A stretch of DNA of 16,559 bases from an uncultured Collinsella sp. (lineage in GTDB: Bacteria > Actinomycetota > Coriobacteriia > Coriobacteriales > Coriobacteriaceae), in NCBI GenBank assembly GCA_902489295.1, contig CABTZM010000027.1, positions 1 through 16,559 on the forward strand, written 5' to 3'. Under the pieces are notes generated by a model. The model worked only from the letters and a program-made list of their open reading frames with translations. It did not search any database and was not told the origin of the DNA. The position numbers and the translations under genes were made by a program. Of the stretch, positions 6,718 to 12,900 are shown piece after piece (position 1 is the stretch's first letter; every line of letters begins with the position of its first letter).

Positions 6718-8076
6718 TTACTCGTCTTTGGGCGAGGGATGCTTGCAGACCACGCTCATGTAGATCATGCCGAGCACGGCTGCGGTGACCGAACCGGCGA
6801 GAATAGCGGCCTTGGCTGCAAGAACCTCAAACTGGGCCGTCGGGAAGGCAAGGCCGCTGATGAGAATCGACATGGTAAAGCCGATACCGCCCAGAATGCC
6901 CACGCCGGCAATCATGTGCCAGTTGACATTGTGCGGCAGCTCGCAGGCCTTAAGCTTAACCAGGGCAAACGTCATACCAAAGATGCCGATCGGCTTGCCC
7001 AGCAGCATGCCAAAGTACACGCCGAGCGTCACCGGATCGGTGAGCAGCGTGCTCATGTCCACGCCCACTAAGCGAACCTGAGCGTTTACGAACGCAAAGA
7101 TCGGCAGGATCACAAAGTTGACCGGCGTGGAGATCAGACGCTCCATGCGGATAAGCGGCGGGGTCACGCGGTGCATGACGCGCTCGACCTTGGTTGTCGA
7201 GACGGTAAAGTCATGCTGGCCCAGGATGTGTGCCTCATCATCGTAGCGGTCATCGAGCAGCGGCAGGCACTCGCCCAGCCAATCGGTGAGGCTATCGAGC
7301 TTGACGCCACACTTGGCCGGGATGGTAAAGGCCAAGATGACGCCAGCAAGCGTAGCGTGCACGCCGCTCTTGAACATGCAGAACCACAGCAGCAGCCCCA
7401 GTACCGAATACGGGGCAAGGCGGTAATGCTGCGTCTTGTTGAGCCACACGAGCGCGCAGGTCACAAGCGCGGCGGCGCCCAACCAAAACGGATTGGGGCT
7501 CTGACCGTAGAAAATGGCGATAGCGGCGATGGAGATCAGGTCGTCGGCGATGGCGAGCGTCGAGAAGAACACGCGCACGCCGTTGGGCACGCGATTGCCC
7601 AAAAGCGACAGCACGCCCAGCGCAAAGGCAATATCGGTTGCCATGGGAATGGCCCAGCCGTTGTGCGCGCCGGCATGGTTAAAGATCAGATAGATGCAGG
7701 CGGGAACGACGACACCGCCCACGGCCGCCAGCATGGGAAGCATGGCCTGACGCGGATTCTTGAGCTCGCCGACCGTCATCTCGTACTTAAGCTCAATGCC
7801 CACCAACAAAAAGAAAATCGCCATGAGGAAGTCGTTGACGAAAAGCTCAACGGTGAGACCGGCCGTAAGGTTGCCCAGGCCCACATACAGCGGGGTCTCC
7901 AAAAAGTGATGGATGGCCTCGTAGGCATCGGTGTTGGCGCAGATAACGGCGGCGATAGCGGCGATCACCATGACGGCGGCGGAAATCGTGCCGTTCTCGG
8001 CGATGCGCTCCCAAATGTCGTGACGTTCAAAGCGCTTGCGTTCACGAACGTTGAACAGCTGCTCGGGTGCTGCCAT
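6718..8076 (-). CDS. nhaA: NhaA, Na+/H+ antiporter
   Basis: This inner-membrane antiporter expels Na+ (or Li+) in exchange for protons, supporting pH and salt homeostasis. With the ATG at 8076, which has AAGGAG six nt upstream, the protein has 452 residues; a longer in-frame ATG at 8130 adds 18 residues without family resemblance and lies in the leader. About a dozen hydrophobic segments follow a charged N-terminus. Key NhaA motifs are FFLLVGIELKYE (88-99), ATDIAFALGVL (146-156, Asp148, equivalent to E. coli Asp133), LAIADDLISI (174-183, the paired ion-binding Asp178-Asp179), GVHATLAGV, and GVGILGGIGFTMSILISGLAF near the C-terminus. A hydrophilic insertion around 280-315 (LLDDRYDDEAHILGQHDF) is typical of the longer gram-positive-type NhaA. 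It is a single-gene unit behind an unusual leader. Confidence 0.96.
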   Translation of the reverse strand: MAAPEQLFNVRERKRFERHDIWERIAENGTISAAVMVIAAIAAVICANTDAYEAIHHFLETPLYVGLGNLTAGLTVELFVNDFLMAIFFLLVGIELKYEMTVGELKNPRQAMLPMLAAVGGVVVPACIYLIFNHAGAHNGWAIPMATDIAFALGVLSLLGNRVPNGVRVFFSTLAIADDLISIAAIAIFYGQSPNPFWLGAAALVTCALVWLNKTQHYRLAPYSVLGLLLWFCMFKSGVHATLAGVILAFTIPAKCGVKLDSLTDWLGECLPLLDDRYDDEAHILGQHDFTVSTTKVERVMHRVTPPLIRMERLISTPVNFVILPIFAFVNAQVRLVGVDMSTLLTDPVTLGVYFGMLLGKPIGIFGMTFALVKLKACELPHNVNWHMIAGVGILGGIGFTMSILISGLAFPTAQFEVLAAKAAILAGSVTAAVLGMIYMSVVCKHPSPKDE

Positions 8077-8109
8077 GGGCGGCTCCTTTCTCGGGAAAGC
8101 TCCCGTCTT

Positions 8110-8142
8110 AAAAAAGCACGGCCCGCCCAAGTGGCGGCGCCG
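8110..8142 (-). promoter_or_regulatory. Terminator-like hairpin in the nhaA leader (possible attenuator)
   Basis: Read on the minus strand, a 9-bp GC stem with one bulged G (CGGC-g-CCGCC, loop ACTTG, GGCGG-GCCG) is followed by TGC and six T residues, ending 34 nt before the nhaA ATG. A second small hairpin, CGGGA-GCTT-TCCCG, lies between it and the ribosome binding site. No room for a promoter remains downstream, so nhaA transcripts must read through this structure. Whether it controls expression is inference. Confidence 0.5.
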
Positions 8143-8221
8143 CGCTCTAACGTATTACGCTTGCATCTAGCCTACCCTGCACGACAAGCACGCAGGCGTG
8201 GCCGAAAAGCGGAACCACAGG

Positions 8222-8240
8222 TTGAACATTATTTGCTCAA
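8222..8240. promoter_or_regulatory. Operator-like inverted repeat upstream of nhaA
   Basis: TTGAACA-TTATT-TGCTCAA is a 7-bp dyad with one mismatch and an AT-rich centre, in an otherwise GC-rich stretch between the ppaC terminator and the nhaA leader. Its form suits a dimeric repressor site; no regulator can be named. Confidence 0.3.
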
Positions 8241-8284
8241 CGGCACGGGCGTGCCTGTCCGGGAGACGACGCGGCGCCGTGCAC

Positions 8285-8323
8285 AAAAAACGACCGGAGC
8301 GCGGGGCGTCCGCGATCCGGTCG
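8285..8323 (-). terminator. Intrinsic terminator of ppaC
   Basis: On the minus strand CGACCGGA pairs with TCCGGTCG (8 bp), followed inward by a mismatch and a further CGCGG/CCGCG stem, and then six T residues (A-run at 8285-8290 on +). It lies about 20 nt after the ppaC stop codon. Confidence 0.88.
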
Positions 8324-8343
8324 TGGCGTTCGGTCAACTAAGC

Positions 8344-9267
8344 CTAGCAGGCGGCCATGATGGGGGCAGCAACCTGCTTCTTACGGGAGAGGACACCCGG
8401 CATCCAGACGCCGTCGTGCTCGTCGGCAATGCCCAGACCCTTCTGAGCGGCCTCGGTCTCGCCCTCGAGCAGGACCTGCGAGCCCTCCTCCATGATGTCG
8501 GTGATGCACAGGACGATGCCGTCGGCACCCTTCTCGGCGGCGTAGGCGCGCATGGCCTCGCGGATCTCGTCAATCATGCCAAGCGCACGGCTCTTGTCGA
8601 CGGTCTCGTACTGGCCGATGAGCAGCTTCTTGCCGGCGGGCTCGAACATCTTGATGTCATTGCCGACCATCTCGGCTGCGGTGAAGGAGCCGGACGGACG
8701 GGTAAGGAAGACCTCCATGCCAAACTTGACCGGGTCGACGCCCACCTGCTCGCCGAGCTTGGCGGCGACGACGCGGTCGACATCGGTGGTGGTGGGGCTC
8801 TTGAGCATGAGCGTATCGGTCATCATGGCCGAGAGCAGCAGCTTGGCCTGGACGTCGGAAAGCTCGACGCCGAGCACGCCGGCGAGCTTGGTGACGATGG
8901 TGCAGCTGGAACCCCAGGGCAGGCAGATGTAGTGCAGCGGGCCGGCGGTCTCGAAGTCGCCGATGCGGTGATGATCGACGACGCCAAAGACCGTGGCGTC
9001 CTTAAGGCCGGCGACGGACTGGGCGGACTCGTTGTGGTCGGTGAGGACAACGAGCTGACCGGCCTCGACGGACTCGATCACGCGAGGCTCGGCGATGCCG
9101 GCGTCGGCGAGCAGCTTGGCGGACTCTGCCGGAAGCTGACCAAGGGCGCAGGCCTCGTAGGTGTTGCCGGCATACTCAACCTGGTTGAGCAGCTGAGATA
9201 GGACGACGGCGCTCATGATGGCGTCGTTATCGGGATTCTGGTGACCAAAGACAAGAACGTTTGCCAT
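8344..9267 (-). CDS. ppaC: Manganese-dependent inorganic pyrophosphatase (family II, DHH superfamily)
   Basis: This cytoplasmic enzyme hydrolyses pyrophosphate to two phosphates and so drives biosynthetic reactions forward. It has 307 residues, the usual length for the short form without CBS domains. The N-terminal DHH domain begins MANVLVFGHQNPDNDAI, with metal ligands His9, Asp13 and Asp15. Further ligands are Asp77 in LTDHNE, His99 in VVDHHRIGDFE, and Asp151 in MMTDTLMLKSPT; this is the B. subtilis PpaC ligand set displaced by two residues after Asp15. The C-terminal DHHA2 domain ends with SRKKQVAAPI, the substrate-binding Arg-Lys-Lys signature. The ATG at 9267 follows GGAGG at about 7 nt. 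It stands alone with its own terminator. Confidence 0.97.
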   Translation of the reverse strand: MANVLVFGHQNPDNDAIMSAVVLSQLLNQVEYAGNTYEACALGQLPAESAKLLADAGIAEPRVIESVEAGQLVVLTDHNESAQSVAGLKDATVFGVVDHHRIGDFETAGPLHYICLPWGSSCTIVTKLAGVLGVELSDVQAKLLLSAMMTDTLMLKSPTTTDVDRVVAAKLGEQVGVDPVKFGMEVFLTRPSGSFTAAEMVGNDIKMFEPAGKKLLIGQYETVDKSRALGMIDEIREAMRAYAAEKGADGIVLCITDIMEEGSQVLLEGETEAAQKGLGIADEHDGVWMPGVLSRKKQVAAPIMAAC

Positions 9268-9383
9268 GGGTTTCCTCCACTTGATATGTGTACTTGGACG
9301 TAGCTATGGTAGCACGCCGATGCCGAGCCTTCGCAGACGGAAGGGCCACGGCATATTTTGGGGCGCAGGCACGGGGGCCAAGG

Positions 9384-9435
9384 CTGTCCCTTTTGCACCA
9401 TGTTGGTGCAAAGTAACCTGTCCCCCTTGCACCAA
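9384..9435. repeat. GGGACAG / TTGCACCA repeat cluster between ROK kinase and ppaC
   Basis: Two near-identical 17-nt direct repeats (CTGTCCCTTTTGCACCA at 9384-9400, CTGTCCCCCTTGCACCA at 9418-9434; 15 of 17 match) enclose an arm TGGTGCAA at 9404-9411 that pairs with TTGCACCA at 9393-9400 (8-bp stem, 3-nt loop). TTGCACCAA at 9427-9435 can pair with the same arm, so alternative hairpins are possible. It starts at the ROK stop codon and has no T-run, so it does not look like a plain terminator. Confidence 0.7.
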
Positions 9436-10389
9436 CTATTTGCCGGCGGCGCGCAGGGCTACGTAGGCGGCACCGATGATGCCGGCGTCGTTTTCGAGCG
9501 AAGCGACCTTAATGGGCGTCTCGCGCGAGGCGGAAAGCGCGTACTGCTTAAAGTGCTCGCGGACCTTGTCGAGGTAGACATCGGCCGAGGCGGAGGCGCC
9601 GCCGCCGATGAGGAACATCTCGGGATCAACCACGTTGGCGATAAGCGCCAGTGCGCGGCCGAGATAGTCGGCCATGGTATCGGCCGCGGCCAGCGCGAGC
9701 TTGTCGCCCTCGCGGCAGGCCTGGAACACGTCCTTGGAATCAGAAGGCCCGGTGAGCTCGATGGGCTCGACGCCCGCCTTCTTGCACTCGGCAAGGTAGT
9801 TGCTCACCACGCCGGTGGCGCTGGAATACTGCTCCAGGTGGCCATGGCCGCCGCAGCCGCAGGTGCGCTCCTCTTCGGGGTTCAGGCACATGTGGCCAAT
9901 CTCGCCGCCGGCGCCCACAACGCCCGATACCACGTCGCCGTTAACGATAACGCCGCCGCCCACGCCGGTACCGATGGTGACCATCACGACGTTCTGCACG
10001 CCCTTGGCAGAACCGAGCCAGGCCTCGCCCATGGCAGCGGCGTTGGCATCGTTCTCATACTTAACGACCGCATCAGGGCAGTGCTCCTGGATGGCGATCT
10101 TGAGCTCGGGCAGGTTAATGGCAATGTTGGCCTTGACCTTGGCATCGCCCGACGCCGGGATGGGGCACGGAACGGCCAGGCCAATGCCTGCCACAAAGGC
10201 GCGCGGAATCTGCGCCTTGGCGACCACCTGGTCGATAGCCTCGGTCACCGCGGCAAAGCCCGCAGCGTCAACGATGGGAGGCGTGGGCACGCTGGCCTTG
10301 GCCAGCAGATTTCCGTCCTCGTCGAACAGGCCCTCCTTAACCGAAGTGCCGCCGACGTCGATGCCGATGTAGTACTGCTTGGGTTCCAT
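9436..10389 (-). CDS. ROK-family sugar kinase, probable glucokinase
   Basis: ROK kinases transfer phosphate from ATP to hexoses such as glucose. The ATG at 10389 gives 317 residues starting MEPKQYYIGIDVGGTSVK, the standard ATP-binding N-terminus; the longer frame to 10479 runs through intergenic repeat sequence. Motifs: DVGGTSVK (11-18), catalytic Asp114 in ENDANAAAMGE, TIGTGVGGG (138-146), GGEIGHMCLN (161-170, sugar-binding Glu163 and zinc ligand His166) and the zinc loop CGCGGHGHLEQY (177-188). In that loop the usual third cysteine (CxCGxxGC) is His184. A GGTGG-type site lies upstream of the ATG with wide spacing. The nearby PTS/GH1 locus makes glucose the likely substrate, since hydrolysis of a phosphorylated beta-glucoside can release free glucose. 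N-acetylmannosamine kinase cannot be excluded from sequence alone. Confidence 0.9.
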   Translation of the reverse strand: MEPKQYYIGIDVGGTSVKEGLFDEDGNLLAKASVPTPPIVDAAGFAAVTEAIDQVVAKAQIPRAFVAGIGLAVPCPIPASGDAKVKANIAINLPELKIAIQEHCPDAVVKYENDANAAAMGEAWLGSAKGVQNVVMVTIGTGVGGGVIVNGDVVSGVVGAGGEIGHMCLNPEEERTCGCGGHGHLEQYSSATGVVSNYLAECKKAGVEPIELTGPSDSKDVFQACREGDKLALAAADTMADYLGRALALIANVVDPEMFLIGGGASASADVYLDKVREHFKQYALSASRETPIKVASLENDAGIIGAAYVALRAAGK

Positions 10390-10435
10390 GGGGGCCCACC
10401 TTTCTCGTTTAAACATTGCCTGTATGGTACCGCTC

Positions 10436-10480
10436 CCAAGGCAAAAACCTACCAAAAAGGGACAGGTTTGTTTTGGCATG
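10436..10480. repeat. GGGACAGG hairpin repeat upstream of the ROK kinase
   Basis: GGGACAGGTTTGTTTTGGCA at 10459-10478 is preceded by a partly complementary CCAAGGCAAAAACCT at 10436-10450, giving an imperfect hairpin. The 3' arm closely matches both arms of the inverted repeat at 14339-14422. Confidence 0.6.
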
Positions 10481-10535
10481 CTTTATCTGGGGAAACGCGA
10501 ATGGTCGCTTAATAGGTCGCGCAAGACCTTCCCCA

Positions 10536-10572
10536 AATATAAAGGCGCCGGGAGGCGGAGACTCCCGGCGCC
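10536..10572 (-). terminator. Terminator of the GH1-PTS operon
   Basis: A perfect 11-bp GC stem (GGCGCCGGGAG at 10544-10554 with its complement at 10562-10572) and a 7-nt loop. On the minus strand it is followed by TTTATATTT. It lies about 60 nt after the EIIA stop codon and separates the operon from the ROK kinase. Confidence 0.82.
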
Positions 10573-10630
10573 CGTCAAAGGGACTGTGTTGTCTGTTGGA
10601 CCGCACGGCCCATCGCGGCGATAACGCCGA

Positions 10631-10963
10631 CTAGGCCTGAAGTACCTGCAGCTGCTTGTGAATCTCGATGAGCTCCGTCGCCATGACGCGCATGGTCTCG
10701 GTACCGGCCATCTGGTCCTCGGCATGCAGCAGAATCAACGGGGCCTCGCCGTTACGCTCGCCGTTGGCCTCCTTCTTCAGAAGCCCCATGTGAACATCGT
10801 GGCCACCGTTATAGGCCTCGTCGCCCTGCTTGATAAGCTCCTCGGCGGCGTCAAAATCGCCCTCCTTGGCCTTTTGCACGGCATTGATGTACATGCTCTT
10901 GGCGGTACCGACGTAGCTGATGATCTCGAAGCAGGTCATCTGCAGTTCGTTCATATCCTCCAT
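10631..10963 (-). CDS. celC: PTS EIIA component, lactose/cellobiose family
   Basis: EIIA accepts phosphate from HPr and passes it to EIIB of the same sugar transporter. With ATG at 10963 the protein has 110 residues, all-helical like other Lac-family EIIA proteins. The phosphorylated histidine is His80 and the trimer metal-site aspartate is Asp83, both in LLHAEDQMAGTE. Other family positions are AKSMYINAVQKAKEGDFDAAEEL (21-43) and GDEAYNGGHDVHMGLLKKE. I choose ATG 10963 because AGGTG lies 6 nt upstream; an in-frame GTG at 10972 directly follows the EIIB stop, and another ATG at 10954 has GGAGG only 2 nt away. The gene follows EIIB with almost no gap and precedes the operon terminator. Its partner genes indicate a beta-glucoside substrate such as cellobiose. 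Confidence 0.94.
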   Translation of the reverse strand: MEDMNELQMTCFEIISYVGTAKSMYINAVQKAKEGDFDAAEELIKQGDEAYNGGHDVHMGLLKKEANGERNGEAPLILLHAEDQMAGTETMRVMATELIEIHKQLQVLQA

Positions 10964-10972
10964 GCGGAGCAC

Positions 10973-11275
10973 CTAGCCCATCACGCTGACGCAGTGGTCG
11001 ATGATGCCGGCAGCGTTCATGCGGCCGTAGTCGACCATGTTGATGACCTCGACCGGAAAACGACCGGCGGCCTCCTTCTCAAAATCGCCCTTGGTGTAGC
11101 CGATCTGCGGACCAAGCAGCAACATGTCGCACTCGTCCAGGTGATCGTGGGCCTCGTTCATGGGACGAGCCTCGACCTCAATATCCAGACCACGGTTTGC
11201 AACCTCGGCCTGCATCTTCTGGACCAGCAGGCTCGTGGACATGCCGGCATTGCAGCAGAGCATGATCTTCTTCAT
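10973..11275 (-). CDS. celA: PTS EIIB component, cellobiose/lactose family
   Basis: EIIB carries the phosphoryl group on a cysteine and gives it to the sugar bound in EIIC. The 100 residues show the family P-loop MLCCNAGMSTSLLVQKM (5-21), in which the second cysteine, Cys8, is the phosphorylation site by alignment with ChbB-type proteins. Then come the Rossmann-like strands IEVEARPM, DMLLLGPQIGY and FPVEVINMVDYG, with the typical C-terminal GIIDHCVSVMG. The ATG at 11275 is preceded by AAGGAGG. About 160 nt separate it from the EIIC stop; this gap carries strong hairpins, so EIIB and EIIA may be expressed at a different level from EIIC. Confidence 0.95.
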   Translation of the reverse strand: MKKIMLCCNAGMSTSLLVQKMQAEVANRGLDIEVEARPMNEAHDHLDECDMLLLGPQIGYTKGDFEKEAAGRFPVEVINMVDYGRMNAAGIIDHCVSVMG

Positions 11276-11291
11276 GGTTTCCTCCTTATAA

Positions 11292-11306
11292 CTGCGCGGC
11301 GCGCAG
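11292..11306. promoter_or_regulatory. GC-rich palindrome just before EIIB
   Basis: CTGCGCG-g-CGCGCAG, a perfect 7-bp dyad about 16 nt before the EIIB ATG and next to its ribosome binding site. It could be a hairpin affecting translation or a protein site; the function is unknown. Confidence 0.3.
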
Positions 11307-11376
11307 ACGACAACTGGTTGTATTCCTTGCGGCTATTGTGCCCGCTCCCCTGTATCTTTACGCAAGGGAGAGAGCC

Positions 11377-11407
11377 GCGGGCACCGGCACCGCGTACCGG
11401 CGCCCGC
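11377..11407 (-). other. 14-bp mRNA hairpin in the EIIC-EIIB gap
   Basis: On the minus strand GCGGGCGCCGGTAC pairs with GTGCCGGTGCCCGC across a 3-nt loop, 30 nt after the EIIC stop. Two of the pairs are G-U in the operon RNA but would be A-C mismatches on the other strand, so the structure fits the direction of the operon. No T-run follows, which suits a processing or stability element better than a terminator. A second weaker stem (CTCCC/GGGAG) follows at about 11346-11371. Confidence 0.6.
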
Positions 11408-11436
11408 AAAGGTGAAAGGGACGAACGTTAGGCGTT

Positions 11437-12780
11437 CTACTCGGCGAGAGCCTCCTGCTTGGCGATTGCCTTCTCGGAAATCTTCATAAAGGGCAGGTAG
11501 ACGGCCATGCCAATGACAATCTCGAGAGCCTGCCACACGCCGGCGCGCCAGTCAAAGCCCGTAGCGAGCAGGGCATTGATGACGGGAGGCATGGTCCAGG
11601 GCACCTGGGCGATGCAGGGGCTGATGATGCCTGCGCAGGTAAGGCCATAGGTGATGCCGATGAACAGATCGGGAAGAAGGACGAACGGGATCATGAGCGG
11701 CAGGTTGTACACGATGGGGTAACCGTAGATAACCGGCTCGTTGATGTTGAACAGACCAGGCAGGATAGCCATCTTGGAAACGGTCTCGGAAGCCTTGTTC
11801 TTGGAGAACAGGAGCGTGTCGAGCAGAAGCATGAGGGTGCAGCCCGAGCCGCCGATGAGGGCGAAGCTGTTAACGATCTGCATGTTCATGTAGTGATCGG
11901 GCTGGATGGTGCCACCGGCGGCAAAGGTAGCCATGTTGTCGACGATGAGCATGGTCAGGATCGGCTCGACGGTAGCGCCAGAGATGGTGGACTGGTGAAT
12001 ACCGACGCAGAACAGCAGGTTAGCAAGGGTGTAGATGAGGATAACAGCCCACGGACCGGCGTTCATGATGCTCTTGAGCGGGTTGGAGATGCACGTGGAG
12101 ATGATGGTGCACAGATCGGTGCCGGCGCACACGGCGAGCAGGGCTGCGGCAAGAGCGAAGATCGCGAGGTTGAGCAGCATCGGGATCATGACGTTGAAGG
12201 AGTTGGAGACCGCGGGAGGCACGCCCTCGCCCAGCTTAACCTTGAGCTTCTCGACGCCAGAAATCTGGATGAAGAGCGAGACGGAAAGCAGGGCGATGAT
12301 AATAGCCGAGAACAGACCGTTGGTGCCGGTGTTGGCAGTCGAAAGGGCGCCCGTGACCTCGGCGGAGGTGATCTTGTCGGTGAGCAGCGGGCTCGTGGCG
12401 GCAAGCGAGGCGGTGATCTGCTGCGGCATCATGATGACGAAAGCAGAGATAGCGACGACCACGCAAGCGAGCGGGTTATCGAAACGCTTGTTCTTAGCGA
12501 GGCTGTAGCCAATCAATCCGGCCAAGATAATGGCAGAGACGTTGAGGGTGCCCAGCGTAATTGCCGAACCCCACGTCTGAAGGTTGGCAAGGCCCGCCGC
12601 ATCGAGCGGGAACAGAGGGAACACGACGTTGTTAATAAGAACCGCGATACCCGCAAGGATATAGAGCGGCGTGATGGTCGCGAAGGCGTCACGCAGGGAA
12701 CGCAGGTGAACCTGGTTTCCCACCTTCGCAGAGACCTCGGCAAACTTGTCGAGGAAGCTCTTTCCGTTGTCACTGGCCAT
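11437..12780 (-). CDS. celB: PTS EIIC permease, cellobiose/lactose family
   Basis: EIIC is the membrane channel that binds the sugar outside and presents it for phosphorylation by EIIB. The protein has 447 residues and about ten hydrophobic segments after a short cytosolic N-terminus. The two functionally central motifs are present: GIHQSTISG (260-268, His262, conserved near the sugar) and NINEPVIYGYPIVYN (345-359, Glu348, sugar hydroxyl contact), as in the ChbC structural family. The C-terminus is cytosolic (MKISEKAIAKQEALAE). The ATG at 12780 follows AGGAG at 5 nt. It comes 120 nt after the GH1 stop in the same direction. The family handles disaccharides such as cellobiose and chitobiose; the adjacent 6-phospho-beta-glucosidase favours a beta-glucoside. 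Confidence 0.96.
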   Translation of the reverse strand: MASDNGKSFLDKFAEVSAKVGNQVHLRSLRDAFATITPLYILAGIAVLINNVVFPLFPLDAAGLANLQTWGSAITLGTLNVSAIILAGLIGYSLAKNKRFDNPLACVVVAISAFVIMMPQQITASLAATSPLLTDKITSAEVTGALSTANTGTNGLFSAIIIALLSVSLFIQISGVEKLKVKLGEGVPPAVSNSFNVMIPMLLNLAIFALAAALLAVCAGTDLCTIISTCISNPLKSIMNAGPWAVILIYTLANLLFCVGIHQSTISGATVEPILTMLIVDNMATFAAGGTIQPDHYMNMQIVNSFALIGGSGCTLMLLLDTLLFSKNKASETVSKMAILPGLFNINEPVIYGYPIVYNLPLMIPFVLLPDLFIGITYGLTCAGIISPCIAQVPWTMPPVINALLATGFDWRAGVWQALEIVIGMAVYLPFMKISEKAIAKQEALAE

Positions 12781-12900
12781 GATTGCTCCTAACTTTCAAA
12801 TCCGGCCTTTTCCTATGCGCACGGTGGTCTGTCGCCCTCTGCCACCAGATGTGCCATGTGTTGCGCGCAGCGGCGCGCGGTCTGGGCGTTCGCCCGTTCG
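12781..12900 (-). other. GH1-EIIC intercistronic gap with small hairpins
   Basis: On the minus strand this 120-nt gap holds GGGCgaacGCCC and a GCGCG/CGCGC stem, then the EIIC ribosome binding site. No T-run follows either stem and no promoter is evident, so read-through from GH1 into EIIC is likely. Confidence 0.45.

Noticed and set aside
8077..8130. N-terminal extension of NhaA by 18 residues
   Set aside because: The extension would read through the terminator-like leader hairpin. The ATG at 8076 has a well-spaced AAGGAG and gives the family N-terminus.
7171..9201. 676-codon open frame on the plus strand across nhaA and ppaC
   Set aside because: It is antisense to two well-supported genes and spans their intergenic terminator. 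The product is low-complexity Arg/Gly/His-rich without motifs, as expected for a GC-rich shadow frame.
9393..9435. CRISPR-like or tRNA-like structure
   Set aside because: There are only two repeat units with a short spacer and palindromic arms, and no cloverleaf or cas genes; a REP-like repeat is a better reading.
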